A stretch of DNA of 64,000 bases from Botryosphaeria dothidea (GCA_011503125.2 WWBZ02000062.1:2666001-2730000), one strand, 5' to 3'; shown: positions 32,723 through 46,372, counted from the stretch's first letter. Notes: generated by a model from the letters alone, not told the origin. Numbers and translations: made by a program.

Positions 32723-35700
32723 ATATAGGCTCTCTCTCTATCGTATAGTATAACGTCTATAAGAGTAAGGATAGGGTAATACTCCCGCTCTTTAAGGAAG
32801 TGGACCTAAAGATCTACTATATCCTAGCTATCTAGGAACCTTAGAGGAACCCGAGGGTTAAGACAATAGCAAGATACCCTACCTACTATATAGTTTTTCC
32901 CTAGGAGGGAGTAGTAAGAACCTACTTCTTTATAAGCAAGGCTATTAGCCCCGACTCCTAGCAAGCAACAGTCTATTCACCAGATCTTATTATACTATCC
33001 CTTATTACTAGGACACATACAATCTACATCTATAACTACTATAACCCCCTACTAGCCTCCCATACTAGTACGGCTCTAGAAATCTTAGCGCTTCTCCTAG
33101 AAGCCCTTAGAAAACTAGGGGAGCATGTCCTACTAGGGGACTTTAACCTTTACCATCCTATCTAGGAAGGTATTACCTCCCCTACACACTATACTCTTAT
33201 AGACGACCTTATTAAAATAGCTACGATAGCTAGCCTTAACCTAGCCCTTCTAAGAGGTACTATTACTAGAAGAGAGGGTAGTAGCGAGAGTACCCTAGAC
33301 CTTATCTTTACTATACGGTAGCTAGAGAAGAGGATCCTTAGCTATAGAGTTAGTTAGAAGCTCGAATCCTCCTTAGACCATCTACCTATCCTTACTATAC
33401 TTAATATCTCCTCTACCCCTACAGAACTACGTCCTCCAAGGCTCTAGTAGAAAAAAGCAGACTAGAATAGAACTAATTAGGTACTCTAAACAAAGCTCGA
33501 ATACCTTAGAGCAGCCCCTCTTAATACGAAAGTAGACCTAGACTACTTTACAGAACTACTCTAGGAGGTTATCTAAAGAACAATCCAGGAAACCATCCTA
33601 GTGGCGAGACCCTCGCCCTAGGCCTCTATATAATAGACAAAGGAGTGTTCGGACCTAGTGCACCAGGCGAGAGTAGCTAGAAGAAAATAGACAGCCATAG
33701 AGAGGGAGGAGGACTAGGTAGTATACCAAACTATTGCTAATAGCAAGAAGAGGCAGATTAGAAGGGATAGAATAAAAGTATAGCGCAGAATAGTAGCTAA
33801 GATTACCTTAGACCTATCTACACTCTAGAAGCTCTTAAAGTGGGCAAGAATAAGGGTACTAGAGCCTCCAGCCCTACCTTAGTTCCCACCCCTCTAGGGA
33901 GTAGATAGACAACTGCGCTACGACAATCCGGCCAAGGTAGAAATCCTTACCAACCAGTTCTTCCCCCCTCCCAGGGCCACCGACCTCTCAGATCTAGATG
34001 GGTGTATATACCCAGAGCCAGTGGAGATCCCTCAAGACCTTACTAAAGAGCAGGTCCTCCATACTATTAAGAAGCTCCCCCTAGATAAGGTACTAGGCCT
34101 AGATAAGATTATTAATAGGTTCCTAAAGTAGTGCGCTTAGATACTAAGCGGACCACTTACTAGGCTCTTCTAGGGATGCCTCGCACTTGCATACCACCCT
34201 AGGCAGTTTAAAAGCTCTATTACCGTAGTCCTAAGGAAACCATAGAGGGATAACTATACCAAAGCTAAATTATTTAGGCCGATTACCCTACTTAATACGC
34301 TAGGGAAGCTACTTAAGAGGATTATAGCAGATAGAATCTCCTAGGCTACTAAAGTATACGGCCTACTCCCTAATATATAGATAGGAGCTAGAAGAAATAG
34401 GTCCGTAGTAGCAGCTCTCGACCTGCTTATAGAACAGATCTATACTATCTAGGTATAAGATCCAGGGCTAGTGGCTTTAGTCCTCAGCCTAGATATCTCG
34501 GGAGCATATAATCACGTATCTTATAGAAGGCTTCTCTATAATATAAGGATGGTAAAACTCCTAGAATAGGTAGAAAGATTCACTCGATCCTTTCTATAGG
34601 ACCGTACTACTTAGCTATCCTTCGGAGACTTTACTAGTCTACTAATCTAGACCTTAACCGGGATTTCCTAGGGATCCTTACTATCTCCGATCCTCTACCT
34701 ATTCTTTACCTCTAACCTACTTATATAGCTACGTAGGGGCAATACCTTCCCCCTTAGATTCGTCGATAATACTAATATTCTAACCTTTAGTAGATCTATA
34801 GAACAAAACTATAGGACACTAGAGGGCGTACATTAAATTTGCGAGCGCTAGGCAGCTACCCACGGGTCAGCTTTCTCGCCTAACAAGTATTACCTTATTT
34901 ATTTTATAAGAAAACTAAGAAGATTTAATATAGTAGCAGAGATCCGTATCCCTAGATTTACTAGATGCCTAGAGCCTATAATTAAGATTTTAGGAGTCTA
35001 CGTAGACAACAAGCTTAGATAGAGACCCTATATTAGGGAAATAGGAGCTAAGGTAATTAAATAGTGCATATCTCTCTCTAGACTCGTAGCATCCACCTAG
35101 GGAGCTTTATTTACTAAAGCCCGCTATATCTATATAGCTATAGTAAGACTAGTTATAACCTACGGCTATAGGGTATAGCACGTCCTAGAGGAAACCCTAG
35201 GGTAGAGAAAGACAGCTACCTAGCTACTATAGAAGATCTAAAACTAGTGCCTACGCACTATCTTAGGGGTATATAAGTTAACTAGCATATAAACTTTAGA
35301 GCACGAGACGGGGATTTCCCTACTCTTACTCTACCTAGACGAACTAGCGCTAGCCTAGACTATTAAATCTAGGGATGGCCTAGTAGTAATAGTGGTAGAG
35401 GATACTTACTAGAGCATTAAAGAGATAGCCCGGGCTATACTAGGCACTAGAGGCATAGCCGGCCCAGCTAGAAGAACTCTACTTAGAGAAAGAGCAACAG
35501 CCCTCCTTAACTACTACCCTCCTATCTACTAGAGTCTTCCGGAGCGAATAAGACTACGTATAGTATATAGAAACAAGTAGAAGAAGAGATAGACAAAGTT
35601 TACTAGCTAAGAAAGGCAAGATAAGCTAGTAGCCTAAAGTATATAGTAGAACCTAAAGATTCGATAAATTTACAGCGAACTATCTAAGCTATAGAGCACA

Positions 35701-36051
35701 CTCGCTACTCTACTACGTACTAAGTATATTAGACTAGAGGACTTCCTCTCTAGGCGCAAGGTGCTAGAATACCCTAGCCCTACCTATCTATACGGCTAGC
35801 ATAGATAAACCCTAAAGTATATCCTCCTCTTCTACCCCTACTTCTAATAGAGTAGGGCATAGATACTCTAAAGGGCAGGGACTATAGACTACTATTCCCT
35901 CCTCTTAACGAAGAAGGGAATTAAAGTAGTAATAGACTAGTTCTTACGCCTAGGGCTGCTTAAGCAATTTAGCCTAGTAAGGAAACTAATCTAGAAGGAC
36001 AACTAGGAAGAGGAACTAGGAGGACCACTAGAACTACTAGGATCCGGATAA
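32716..36051 (+). pseudogene. LINE copy E ORF2, endonuclease-RT, RIP-broken
   Basis: 3336 bp, collinear with copy D ORF2. The endonuclease keeps D-H in the S-D-H-L-P-I motif (near 33372-33390). The RT box at 34759-34770 is F-V-D-N. Around 33560-34240 damage is lighter and long sense stretches remain. TAG/TAA codons occur throughout. Confidence 0.82.
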
Positions 36052-36220
36052 CTACGAGGATAAGGACTAAAGAGATAGATCTAGTAGGTAAATATAGGGC
36101 TACTATAGCAGCCGCTACTAGTAAGAAGAAAAAATAAGAACTAGTATAGAATAGCATGCCTAGAGAGAGAGGAGGGGTTTTTGCCAGGCGAAAAGGTTTT
36201 CCCCCTCGTGTAAAATAACT

Positions 36221-36360
36221 ATAGATAGCTAGCCCCGCATAGACCCGTAAGGGAGCTATATCGAGAAGAAATAAATTTATCTATCTATCTATAGATAGCT
36301 AGCCCCGTATAGACCCGTAAGGGAGCTATATCGGGAAGAAATAAATTTATCTATCTATCT
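36221..36360 (+). repeat. Tandem duplication of the LINE 3' tail (2 x 70 bp)
   Basis: Two 70-bp units each run from ATAGATAGCTAGCCCCG to the ATCTATCTATCT end. They differ at a C/T (GCAT versus GTAT) and at GAGAAG versus GGGAAG. Other full-length copies have one unit. Likely causes are slippage or template re-use during target-primed reverse transcription, or a tail-only second insertion. Confidence 0.85.
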
Positions 36361-39232
36361 AGTATTAATACTTCTACGGAGGTTCTAGATTACTCTATCC
36401 TCCTCGTAGGCTTCGCTAATAAGTATATCGAGGTCTTTTTATCTAGCTTCTTAGATTTCCTAGGCTTCCTAGGTTTCCTAGGTCTAGTTATCTTCCGGCT
36501 TTTAAGAGTCTAACTTCTTCTTCTTTAGATTATTAGTAGTAAAGAGAATAGAATTAATAGCGATCTTTATATTAGGTTCTAGATTTAAGTCCCGAAGTAG
36601 TTATTAGAACCGGTATTACTTTCTTAGGTCGTTAATTCCTTACGGTAAGTCCTACGTTCTCCTTATAAGTAAGTCTAGCTTCTTTTCTTATTTGCCTAGC
36701 CGGTAGAAGATAATAAAGTTAAAGGCGGATAGAAATTTAGTCTAGCGGGCTTAGCGGCTAGTTAGCTACTTAGTTATTATAAAATACTCTAGGTTCTTAT
36801 AATCCGTAAGTACCTTAATAGGCTTGTCTATAGAAGTGCTTATAAGTTCTAGTTCCTAAGTCTTAAAGAAGCGAATAATAGTAAGTAGCTCTTTATCGTA
36901 GATTATATAGTTATACTTAGTTAAGAATATTTTCTTAGAAAAGTATATAACTAGTTTAAGTACTCCGTCGTATATCTACGATAGGATACCTGCACTAACA
37001 AAGTCTAAGGCATCCGTTTTAACCTATATTTCCTTTTTAGGGTCGAAATATATAAGGATAGGTGCGGAGGTAAATATAGCTTGTAGTTAGTTAAAGGCGG
37101 CTTGTTTCTTATTATCCTATATAAACTCCTAGTATTTTATCTTACGTTTTCTATTTCTAGTTATAAATTATTCTTCTTTTATTATTTTAGTAAGAGGGCG
37201 TACTATATAGGAGAAGTTCTTAATAAAGCGGTAGTAGAAGTTTATAAAGCTAAGAAAGGCTTATATACCCTTAACTAACGTCGGTGCCTCCTAGTTAATA
37301 ATAGTAGAGACTTTTTCTAGGTCTATTTTAATTTCGTTTATACTAATAATAAGGCCGAGGTACTTAACTAATCTAATATTAAATTCGTATTTATTAAGGT
37401 CGAGTTAGAGACTACGGTTTTTTAGTCGTTAGAGGACTTTATTAATATTTTTAGCGTATTTATCCTTCTTTTTACTATAGATAAGAATATTATCTAGGTA
37501 CGCTATATAAAACTTATCTAGGTATTTAAGTATAGAATTATTAATATAGCTCTAAAAGATGCCTAGCGTATTATAGAGCCTAAAGAGTATAACTAGGTAT
37601 TCGTACTAACTAAAGCGAGTGTTAAAAGCGGTAAGATACTTATAGCCTTCCTTAATTCGGATCCGGTTAAAGATATAGATAACGTCGAGTTTTATAAAGA
37701 TCTTAGCCTTACTAAGCTAGGTAAGAGTTTTATTAATATATAGAATTAGGTATCGGTTCTTCTTAGTAATAGCGTTTAGAGCTCTATAGTTAATATAGAC
37801 CCTAAGTTCTTCTTCTAGCTTTCTAATAATAAGTAGAGATACGATATAGTCCGAAGAGCTAGGGCGAATAAACCCTTTTCCGAGATATTCGTTAATATAT
37901 TTCTTAACCGCTTCGTTTTCTTATTAAGATATTAGACGGTAGCTTTTTATATAAGGAGGTTTATAGTTAGGTTTAAGCTTAATTTTATAGTCTTCTTTCT
38001 AGTAAGGAGGAAGTATATCCGCTTCTATCTTATTCTAGAGTTCTTTAATTAATTAATTAATTAATTTATTTTACGTCTACTCTAAGTTAAAAACTATCTA
38101 GACGGCCCTATTTAAAGAAGCTTTCTAGGAAATGCGTAGTTTCGAGAAAGGTAAAGGCACGTTAGAGAAAAGGAACGGTTAGATCTAGGCTTTCGAGATA
38201 ACTAATACTAAGAAAAGTAAGAGGGTTTAAAGAAGTAGTAGGTAAGGAGTATAAGCGGATAAGTAGGTATTTTAAATCCCCTCGGATAGTTCGTTAAGGC
38301 GCTATTTCCGCGTAGCGATCCTCGTTTCTTTTAGATATTCTAGCATAGCTAGAATACCTTCTCGGGTATTTAAAATCGAATTAAGGCTAGGGTGTAGTAT
38401 CTCTAGGCGTTCTTTTATTTTAAGCCGGAGGGCTTTATAAAGAGAACATCTTAGTATAAGGTGTCTAGGGGTTTATTTAGCCGTTCCGTACGTATATAGG
38501 TCCGTTTCCGCGTAGGAGAACCTATATAGGTAGGACTTAAAGTAGCCGTATCCTACTTTTAGTTAGTAAAAGGCGGAGGCTATTTCCCGCTCTAATTCTA
38601 GAGTTCTTTAATCTAGTAGTATTTCTTCGGTAGCCGGGCAAGACGTTCTTCTCGTCTATATATTTTCTTTCTATTTATAAACTTCTAAAAGTCGTCTTCT
38701 CTAGTTATAGCTACGCTAGTATTTATAGTAGATTCCGTAGGCGTATAGTAGTATCCTTTATATCTAAGAAGTAATACTAAGTAGAAGAGTATAGATATAG
38801 AATATAGTTAAATATCTAGTTGGGATTTCTCTATCTTCTATTTAGGTCGGTATTTAATAGCGTATTTAGTATAAGGTTTTATAGTAAGATAGCTAGCCTT
38901 AAAGCACTAAGGCTTATAAAACTTAACTAACCGCTTATTCTAGTCGATATACGGGTTATAAGTACGTAACTATCCGTCTCTAAGGATTAGTAGATAGTCT
39001 CTTAGATTAGTAATATAGTAGAGAAGTTATTCCTTATAAGAACTAATATTAATATCGACTAGAGAGATATAGGTAATATATTAGAAGAATGTTCCGTCTT
39101 CTAAAGTTATAGTAATCCGTTTAATAAGAGGGATTTTTATTATCTTATACGCGCGAATAAAGAAGGCATCGATAAGCTTAGCTTAGCTTCTATTATCGAT
39201 AAGAGAACGTATATTACTACTAGTTACTATAG
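36359..39232 (-). mobile_element. Ty3/gypsy chromovirus 1, 5' part (protease, RT, RNase H)
   Basis: Minus-strand order is protease at about 38880-39240 (LIDNRS*AKLID, related to the LIDSGS active site), RT at about 37250-38030, RNase H at about 36750-37080 (VKTDALDFVSAGILS), then integrase beyond LINE E. RT blocks: [33 protein letters not shown], and the catalytic Y-L-D-N-I-L-I-Y-S near 37480-37510, in which the usual second Asp is Asn. A patch at 36985-37110 keeps CA and TG. No Gag or 5' LTR is visible; the element is cut at the right. Confidence 0.85.
38230..38740 (-). mobile_element. Fragment of a second LINE family (C-terminal knuckle) inside chromovirus 1
   Basis: Between protease and RT of the gypsy element the minus strand reads AFY*LKVGYGYFKSYLYRF, then an Y-T-Y-G-T-A-K-*-T-P-R-H-L-I-L-R-C block. 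That is the C-terminal Cys/His knuckle region typical of LINE ORF2 proteins, with two Cys mutated to Tyr. It is not the C-terminus of the abundant LINE here, so it is a different family. Boundaries are approximate and I see no tail or target duplication. Confidence 0.55.
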
Positions 39233-39490
39233 TATATATAATAAGGTAGATAGATAGATAGATAAATTTATTTCTTCCCGATATAGCTCCCTTACGGGTC
39301 TATACGGGGCTAGCTATCTATAGTTATTTTATACGAGGAGGAAAACCTTTTCGCCTAGTAAAAACCCCTCCTCTCTCTCTAGGCATACTATTCTATACTA
39401 GTTCTTATTTTTCCTTCTTACTAGTAGCGGCTACTATAGTAGCCCTATATTTACCTACTAGACCTATCTCTTTAGTCCTTATCCTTATAG

Positions 39491-42400
39491 TTATCCGGGT
39501 TCTAGTAGTTCTAGTAGTTCTAGTTGTCCTCCTAGTTCCTCTTCCTAGTTATCTTCCTATATTAGTTCTCTTACTAGGCTAAATTACTTAAGTAGCCCTA
39601 GGCGTAAGAACTAGTCTATTACTACTTTAATCTCTTTCTTTATTAAGAGGAGGGAGTAGTAGTCCGTGGTTCCTACCCTTTAGAGCATCTATACCCTACC
39701 TTATTAGAAGTAGAGATAGAAGAGAAGGATATACTTTAGGGTTTATCTATACTAGCCGTATAGATAGATAGAACTAGGGTGCCCTAGCACCTTGCGCCTT
39801 AAGAGGAAGTCCTCTAGTCTAATATATTTTATACGTAGTAGGGTAGCGAGTATGCTCTATAGCTTAGATAGTTCGCTATAGATTTATCTAATTTTTAGGT
39901 TCTACTATATACTTTAGGCTACTAGCTTATCTTATCTTCCCTAGCTAGTAGACTTTATCTATCTCTCCTTCTACTTATTCCTATATACTATACGTAGCTT
40001 CGTTCGCTCCGGGAGACTCTAGTAGGTAGAGGGGTAGTAGTTAAGGAGTAAGTTTACCTTTTTTCTAAGTAGGGTTCTTTTAGTAGAGCTAGTAGCGCCT
40101 CTAGTACTTAGAGTAGTCCGAGCTATCTATTTAATACTCTAGTAAGTTTCCTCTACTACTATCGCGACTAGGCTATTCCTAGCTCTAATAGCCTAGATTA
40201 GTACTAGTTCGTCTAGGTATAGTAAGAGTAGAGGAATTCCTATCTTATACTCTAAGGTTTATATACTAGTTAACTTATACGCCCCTAAGATAGTACGTAG
40301 GTACTAGTTTTAGATCTTCTTTAGTAGCTAGATAGTTATTTTTCTCTATTCTAGGATTTCCTCTAGGGTATACTATACCCTATAGCCGTAGGTAAGAACT
40401 AGCCTTACTACGGCCGTATAGATATAATAGGCTTTAGTAAATAAGGCTCCCTAGGTAGACGCCGCGAGTCTAGAGAGAGATATATACTATTTAATTACCT
40501 TAGCTCCTATTTCTCTAATATAGGGTCTCTATCTAAGCTTATTATCTACGTAGACTTCTAGAATCTTAATTATAGGCTCTAGGTATCTAGTAAATCTAGG
40601 GATATAGATCCCTACTACTATATTAAATCTCCTTAATTTCCTTATAAAATAAATAAGGTAATACTTATCGGGCGAGAAAGCTAACCCGTAGGTAGCTACC
40701 TAGTACTCGTAAATTTAATATACTCCCTCTAGTATCCTATAGTTCTATTCTATAGATCTACTAAAGGTTAGAATATTAGTATTATCGACGAATCTAAGGA
40801 GGAAGATATTACCCCTACGTAGCTATATAAGTAGATTAGAAGTAAAGAATAGGTAGAGTATCGGCGATAGTAAGGATTCCTAGGAAATCCCGATTAAGGT
40901 CTAGATTAGTAGACTAGTAAAGTCTCCGAAGGATAGCTAAGTAGTACGGTCCTATAGAAAGGATCGGGTAAATCTTTCTACCTATTCTAAGAGTTTTACT
41001 ATTCTTATATTATAGAGAAGCCTTCTATAAGATACGTGGTTATATACTTCTAAGATATCTAGGCTAAGGACTAAAGCTACTAGCCCTAGGTCTTATACCT
41101 AGATAATATAGATCTATTCTATAAGTAGGTTAAGAGCTACTACTACGGATCTATTTCTCCTAACTTCTATCTATATATTAGGAAGTAGGCCGTATACTTT
41201 AGTAGCCTAGGAGATTCTATCTACTATAATCCTCTTAAGTAGCTTCCCTAACGTATTAAGTAAAGTAATCGGCCTAAATAACTTAGCTTTAGTATAGTCG
41301 TCCCTCTATAGTTTCCTAAGAACTACGGTAATAGAGCTTTTAAACTATCTAGGATAGTATCTAAGTACGAGGTATCCCTAGAAGAGCCTAGTAAGGGGTC
41401 CCCTTAGTATCTTAGCGTATTACTTTAGGAATCTATTAGTAATCTTATCTAGGCCTAGTATCTTATCTAGAGGAAGCTTCTTAATAGTATAGAGGACCTA
41501 CTCTTTAGTAAGGTCTTAGAGAATCTCTACTAGTACTAGGTATATATACCTATCTAGATCTAAGAGGTCGGTAGCCCTAGAAGGTAGAAAGAACTAGTTA
41601 GTAAGGATTTCTATCTTAGACTAGTTATCGTAATATAGTTATTTATCTACTTCCTAGAGGGGTAGGAACTAAGATAGGGCTAGAGGTTCTAGTACTCTTA
41701 TTCTTACCTACTTTAAGAGCTTTTAGAGTATAGATAGATCCGAAGTAATCTTAGCTACTATTCTGCGCTATACTTTTATTCTATCTCTTCTAATCTACCT
41801 CTTCTTACTATTAGTAATAGTTTAGTATACTACTTAGTCCTCCTCTCTCCCTATAGCCGTCTACTTTCTTCTAGCTACTCTAGCCTAGTATACTAGATCC
41901 GAATACTTCTTTATCTATTATATAGAGGTCTAGAGCGAGGGTCTCGCTACTAGGATAGTCTTCTAGATTATTCTTTAGATAGCCTTCTAGAGTAGTATAG
42001 TAAAGTAATCTAGGTCTACTTTAGTGTTAAGAGAGACTGCTTTAAGATGTTCGAGCTTTAATTAGAGTATATTATTAGTTCTCTTCTAGTCTACTTTCTT
42101 CTACTAGGGCCTTAGAAGGCGTAGTTCTACGGGGGTAGAAGAAAAATTAAGTATAGTAAGAATAGGTAGGTAGTTAGAGAATAATTCGAGCTTCTAGCTA
42201 ACTCTATAGCTAAGAATTCTCTTCTCTAGCTATCGTAATATAAAGATAAGGTCTAGAGTACTCTCGCTACTACTATCTCGTCTAGTAATAGTACCCCTTA
42301 GAAGGGCTAGATTAAGATTAGCTACGGTAGCTATCTTAATTAGGTTATCCGCTAGAATATAGTATATTAGGGAGGTTATATCTTTCTAGATAGGATAGTA

Positions 42401-42835
42401 GAGGTTAAAGTCCCCTAGAAGAATATACTCCCCTAGTTTTCTAAGAACTTCCGGTAGAAGAAGTAGGGTTTCTAGCGCTATACTAGTATAAGAGGCTAGC
42501 GGGGGATTATAGTAGTTATAGATATAGATTATATATATCCTAGTAATAAGGGAAAGTATAATAAGATCTAGTAAATAGACTATTACTTACTAGGAGTCGG
42601 GGCTAATAGCCTTGCTTATAAAGAAGTAGATTCTTACTACTCTCTTCTAGGGAAAAACTATATAGTAAATAGGGTATCTTACTATTATCTTAACCCTCGG
42701 GTTCCTCTAAGGTTCCTAGATAGCTAGAATATAGTAGATCTTTAGGTCTACTTCCTTAAAGAGCGGAAGTATTACCCTATCCTTACTCTTATAGACGTTA
42801 TACTATATAATAGAGAGAGAGCCTATATCTAATAT
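39491..42835 (-). pseudogene. LINE copy F ORF2, RIP-destroyed
   Basis: 3345 bp: nine bases longer than copy D, because the Gly-Pro-Pro-type repeat before the stop has one more unit. The RT box at 40792-40781 reads F-V-D-N. Stops are frequent at former Gln/Trp codons. Confidence 0.78.
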
Positions 42836-44268
42836 TAACTTCCTTCTATCTCTAGGTCCGGCTACGAGGAGGCTAGTAGTATAGGCTATAAGAAGGGAGT
42901 TCCCGCGGGCTCCTCTAAGGCGTGTTATAAGCTATTAAGTTCGGTAAACCTTATTTAGTTAGAAGGCGGGGGGCGGCTTAAGTCTCTTAGCCTGCCTAGT
43001 CCCCTCTTAATCGGCTCCTTCTCCCTAATTCTCTTTCTTAGTCTAACGGTTAACTAGTTAGTTTAAGGCTATATTTTAGTTATTAGGGGTCCTTTCCGGT
43101 ATCTTTCTAGTACTACTAAGCGGGCCTAGGCGGCCTTAGTATAGTAGGCTCTACGTGCTAGGTAGGAGTTGCTCTAGGCTATATACCTTTAAGAGTAGTT
43201 TACGCACTATATACTTTTCTTAGGATAGTCCCTAGTATTATATACCTTACTATACTATCCGTACTTTTCCTTCTTTTTATAATAGTTAGTAATATAATCG
43301 TAGGCCTAGTACTTAAAATACTAGGTTACTATAAAGGCTACGTTATAGTACTACGCTATATAGATAGTAAAGTTAATAATAAGCCCCTTATTAATAATCT
43401 AGTTAGCGGTTTTAGGATTTATAGTACTAAGAATAATAGCCGAGTAAGTTTTCCCCTCTAGGAGCTTCCTCTTTAGCTAGGCTAGCTTACTAATACGTAG
43501 TCCTAGGTATAGAGATAGGTTCTACTTCTAGATAGTTTAGATAGCTTAGGGGTCTATAGTATCGATTCCTTCTCGAGGGACGTTATATACTAGTACTAAG
43601 TATAGCTACTAGTTAGGTCTAACTTCTTTTCCTAGTTCTATAGTCTATTTCTAGTTCTAGAGAAGGGCTATTCTAGTTACTTTATCTAGTATAAAGATTC
43701 TAACGTCTCTACTAGGGAGCTTCTTAGTAGTAAATACTTTCTTATACGCCTAGCTTTTTCCTATCTAGATCTTTTTAATAATTACCTTATTTAAGAGCTT
43801 AGCTATTTCTTATCTATTTACTATCTCTAGAAAGTAGAGGGTAAGTTTAGTAGTAGCTAGGGGGGTAGAGAGCTTCGGAGCTACTTAGGCTATAATTTAT
43901 ATCTAGCTACGAGTATTAGGTATAGGTATAGAGGTAGCCTAGATACGGTTAACTATCTTTTAGACCTATTAAATCTCTTTAAGAATATTCTTAAGGCCTA
44001 GCTTCTTAGTAGTTGCCTCCTAGTAGATAGTAATATAATTCTAGAAGATTGTCTTAGTAATATCGAGAAAATTTTTTATTTAGCTAGAGAGAACTAAAGG
44101 AAGGCTAGCGGATGTTTATAGGGCTTAGAGGAGGGTATCTACTGTTTTTAAGGCTCTCTTAACGTATTCTACGCTATACTAGGTACTCTACGGTTTCTTA
44201 GGGGTATATTAGGGCTAGATAGAGGTAGTTACTAGGGGAGGCTGTTCGCCTCTTTCTATATCCTCTAT
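42829..44268 (-). pseudogene. LINE copy F ORF1, RIP-destroyed
   Basis: 1440 bp from the converted start (44268) to TAG. Zinc knuckle positions near 43190-43320. No indels relative to copy D. Confidence 0.75.
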
Positions 44269-44396
44269 ATTAACTACTTCGCGGCTATAGTTATCTTAAG
44301 TACTATTTTAGGACTCGCGAAGCCTAGAAGAGTTCCTAGGGCCCTCTCCCGGCGCCGTAGCTTAGGATCGATTTTTTAGTATAGTTATATTTTTTT

Positions 44397-46372
44397 CTAA
44401 GAGAATTATAGTAGATAGAATCTCCTAGGCTACTAAAGTATACGGCCTACTTTCTAATATATAGATAGAAGCTAGAAGAAATAGATCCGTAGTAATAGCT
44501 CTTAACCTACTTATAGAATAGATCTATACTATCTAGGTATAAGACTTAGAACTAGTAGCTTTAGTCCTTAGCCTAGATATCTTAAAAGTATATAACTACG
44601 TATCTTATAGAAGGCTTCTCTATAATATAAGAATAGTAAAACTCCTAGAATAGGTAGAAAGATTTACCTAATTCTTTCTATAGGACCGTACTACTTAGCT
44701 ATCCTTCGGAGACTTTACTAGTTTACTAATTTAGATCTTAACCGGAATTCTTTAGAGATTCTTACTATCGCCGATACTCTATCTATTCTTTACTTCTAAC
44801 CTACTTATATAGCTACGTAGAGATAATATCTTCCTCCTTAGATTCGTCGATAATACTAATATTCTAACCTTTAGTAGATCTATAGAATAGAACTATAGGA
44901 TACTAGAGAGAGTATATTAAATTTACGAGTACTAGGTAGCTACCTACGGGTTAGCTTTCTCGCCCGATAAGTATTATCTTATTTATTTTATAAGAAAACT
45001 AAGGAGATTTAATATAGTAGTAGAGATTTATATCTCTAGATTTACTAGATATCTAGAGCCTATAATTAAGATTCTAGAAGTCTACGTAGATAATAAGCTT
45101 AGATAGGAACCCTATATTAGAGAAATAGGAGCTAAGGTAATTAAATAGTATATATCTCTCTCTAGACTCGCAGCGTCTATCTAGGAAGCCTTATTTACTA
45201 AAGCTCGTTATATCTATACGGCCGTAGTAAGGCTAGTCCTTATCTATAGCTATAGGATATAGTATATTCTAAAGGAAATCCTAGAGTAGAGAAAAATAGC
45301 TAACTAGCTACTAAAGAAGATTTAAAACTAGTATCTACGTACTATCTTAGGGGCGTATAAGTTAACTAGTATATAAATCTTAAAGTATAAGATAGAGATT
45401 CCCCTACTCTTACTATATTTAGACGAACTAGTACTAGCCTAGACTATTAGAGCTAGAGATAGTCTAGTCGCGATAGTAGTAAAGAAAACTTACTAGAGTA
45501 TTAAATAGATAGCTCGGGCTACTCTAAGTACTAGAGGCGCTACTAGTTCTACTAGAAGAACCCTACTTAGAAAAAAGATAAACTTACTCCTTAACTACTA
45601 CCCCTCTACTTACTAGAGTCTCTTAGAGCGAATAAAGCTATATATAGTATATAGAAATAAGTAGAAGAAGAGATAGATAAAGTCTACTAGCTAGGAAAGA
45701 TAAGATAAGCTAGTAGCCTAAAATATATAGTAGAACCTAAAAATTAGATAAATCTATAGCGAACTATCTAAGCTATAGAGTATACTCGCTACTCTACTAC
45801 GTATAGAGTATATTAGACTAAAGAACTTTCTCTTAAGGCGTAAGGTACTAAAGTACTCTAGTTCTATCTATCTATACGGCTAGTATAGATAAACCCTAAA
45901 GTATATTCTTCTCTTCTACTCCTACTTCTAATAGAGTAGAATATAGATACTCTAAAGAGTAGAGACTATAGACTACTACTCCCTCCTCTTAATAAAAAAG
46001 AGAATTAAAGTAGTAATAGGCTAGTTTCTACGCCTAAGACTACTTAGTTAGTTTAGTCTTACTAGAGAACTAATTTAGAAGAATAACTAGAAAGAGGAAC
46101 TAGAAGAACTACTAGAAATACTAGAATCTAAATAACTATAAGAATAAGAACTAAAGAAGTAGAGCTAGTAGACGAATATAGGGCTACTATAGTAGCCGCT
46201 ACCGGTAAGAAGAAAAAATAGAACTAGTAGAGATAAATAGGTCTAGATAGAAAGAAGGAGTTTTTACTAGGCGATAAGGTTTTCCCCCTCGAGTAAAATA
46301 ACTATAGATAGCTAGCCCCGTATAGACCCGTAAGGGAGCTATATCGGGAAGAAATAAATTTATCTATCTATA
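44397..46372 (+). mobile_element. LINE copy G, 5'-truncated
   Basis: It begins inside ORF2 at the RT block equivalent to copy D 23733 (AAGAGAATTATAGTAGATAG) and runs to the (TATC)n tail. The ORF2 stop is at 46133-46135. 5' truncation is usual for LINEs. The 9-bp phrase tatatataa at 39233-39241 and 46371-46379 may be its target duplication, with copy F inserted later near its 5' end. Because that phrase is all A/T, chance is possible. Confidence 0.82.

Larger units (their letters stand above)
31155..36358 (+). mobile_element. LINE copy E, full length, inserted in chromovirus 1
   Basis: Full-length copy with a 15-bp target duplication. ORF1 is 31283-32722 and ORF2 32716-36051, the same lengths as in copy D. 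It is damaged but retains more CA and TG than the gypsy host around it. Its 3' terminus carries an extra 70-bp unit of the tail (36221-36290 and 36291-36360). Confidence 0.93.
39247..44396 (-). mobile_element. LINE copy F, full length
   Basis: The (TATC)n tail is at 39247 and the 5' end at 44396. ORF1 is 42829-44268 and ORF2 39491-42835. Flanks are chromovirus 1 on the left and LINE copy G on the right. No convincing target duplication is seen (at most taag), so the junction history is unclear. Damage is intermediate, with some TG/CA left around 39660-39850 and 42900-43200. Confidence 0.9.

Noticed and set aside
39247..46372. Twin-priming inversion joining LINE copies F and G
   Set aside because: Copy F is full length with its own tail, so the head-to-head pair is better explained by two separate insertions.
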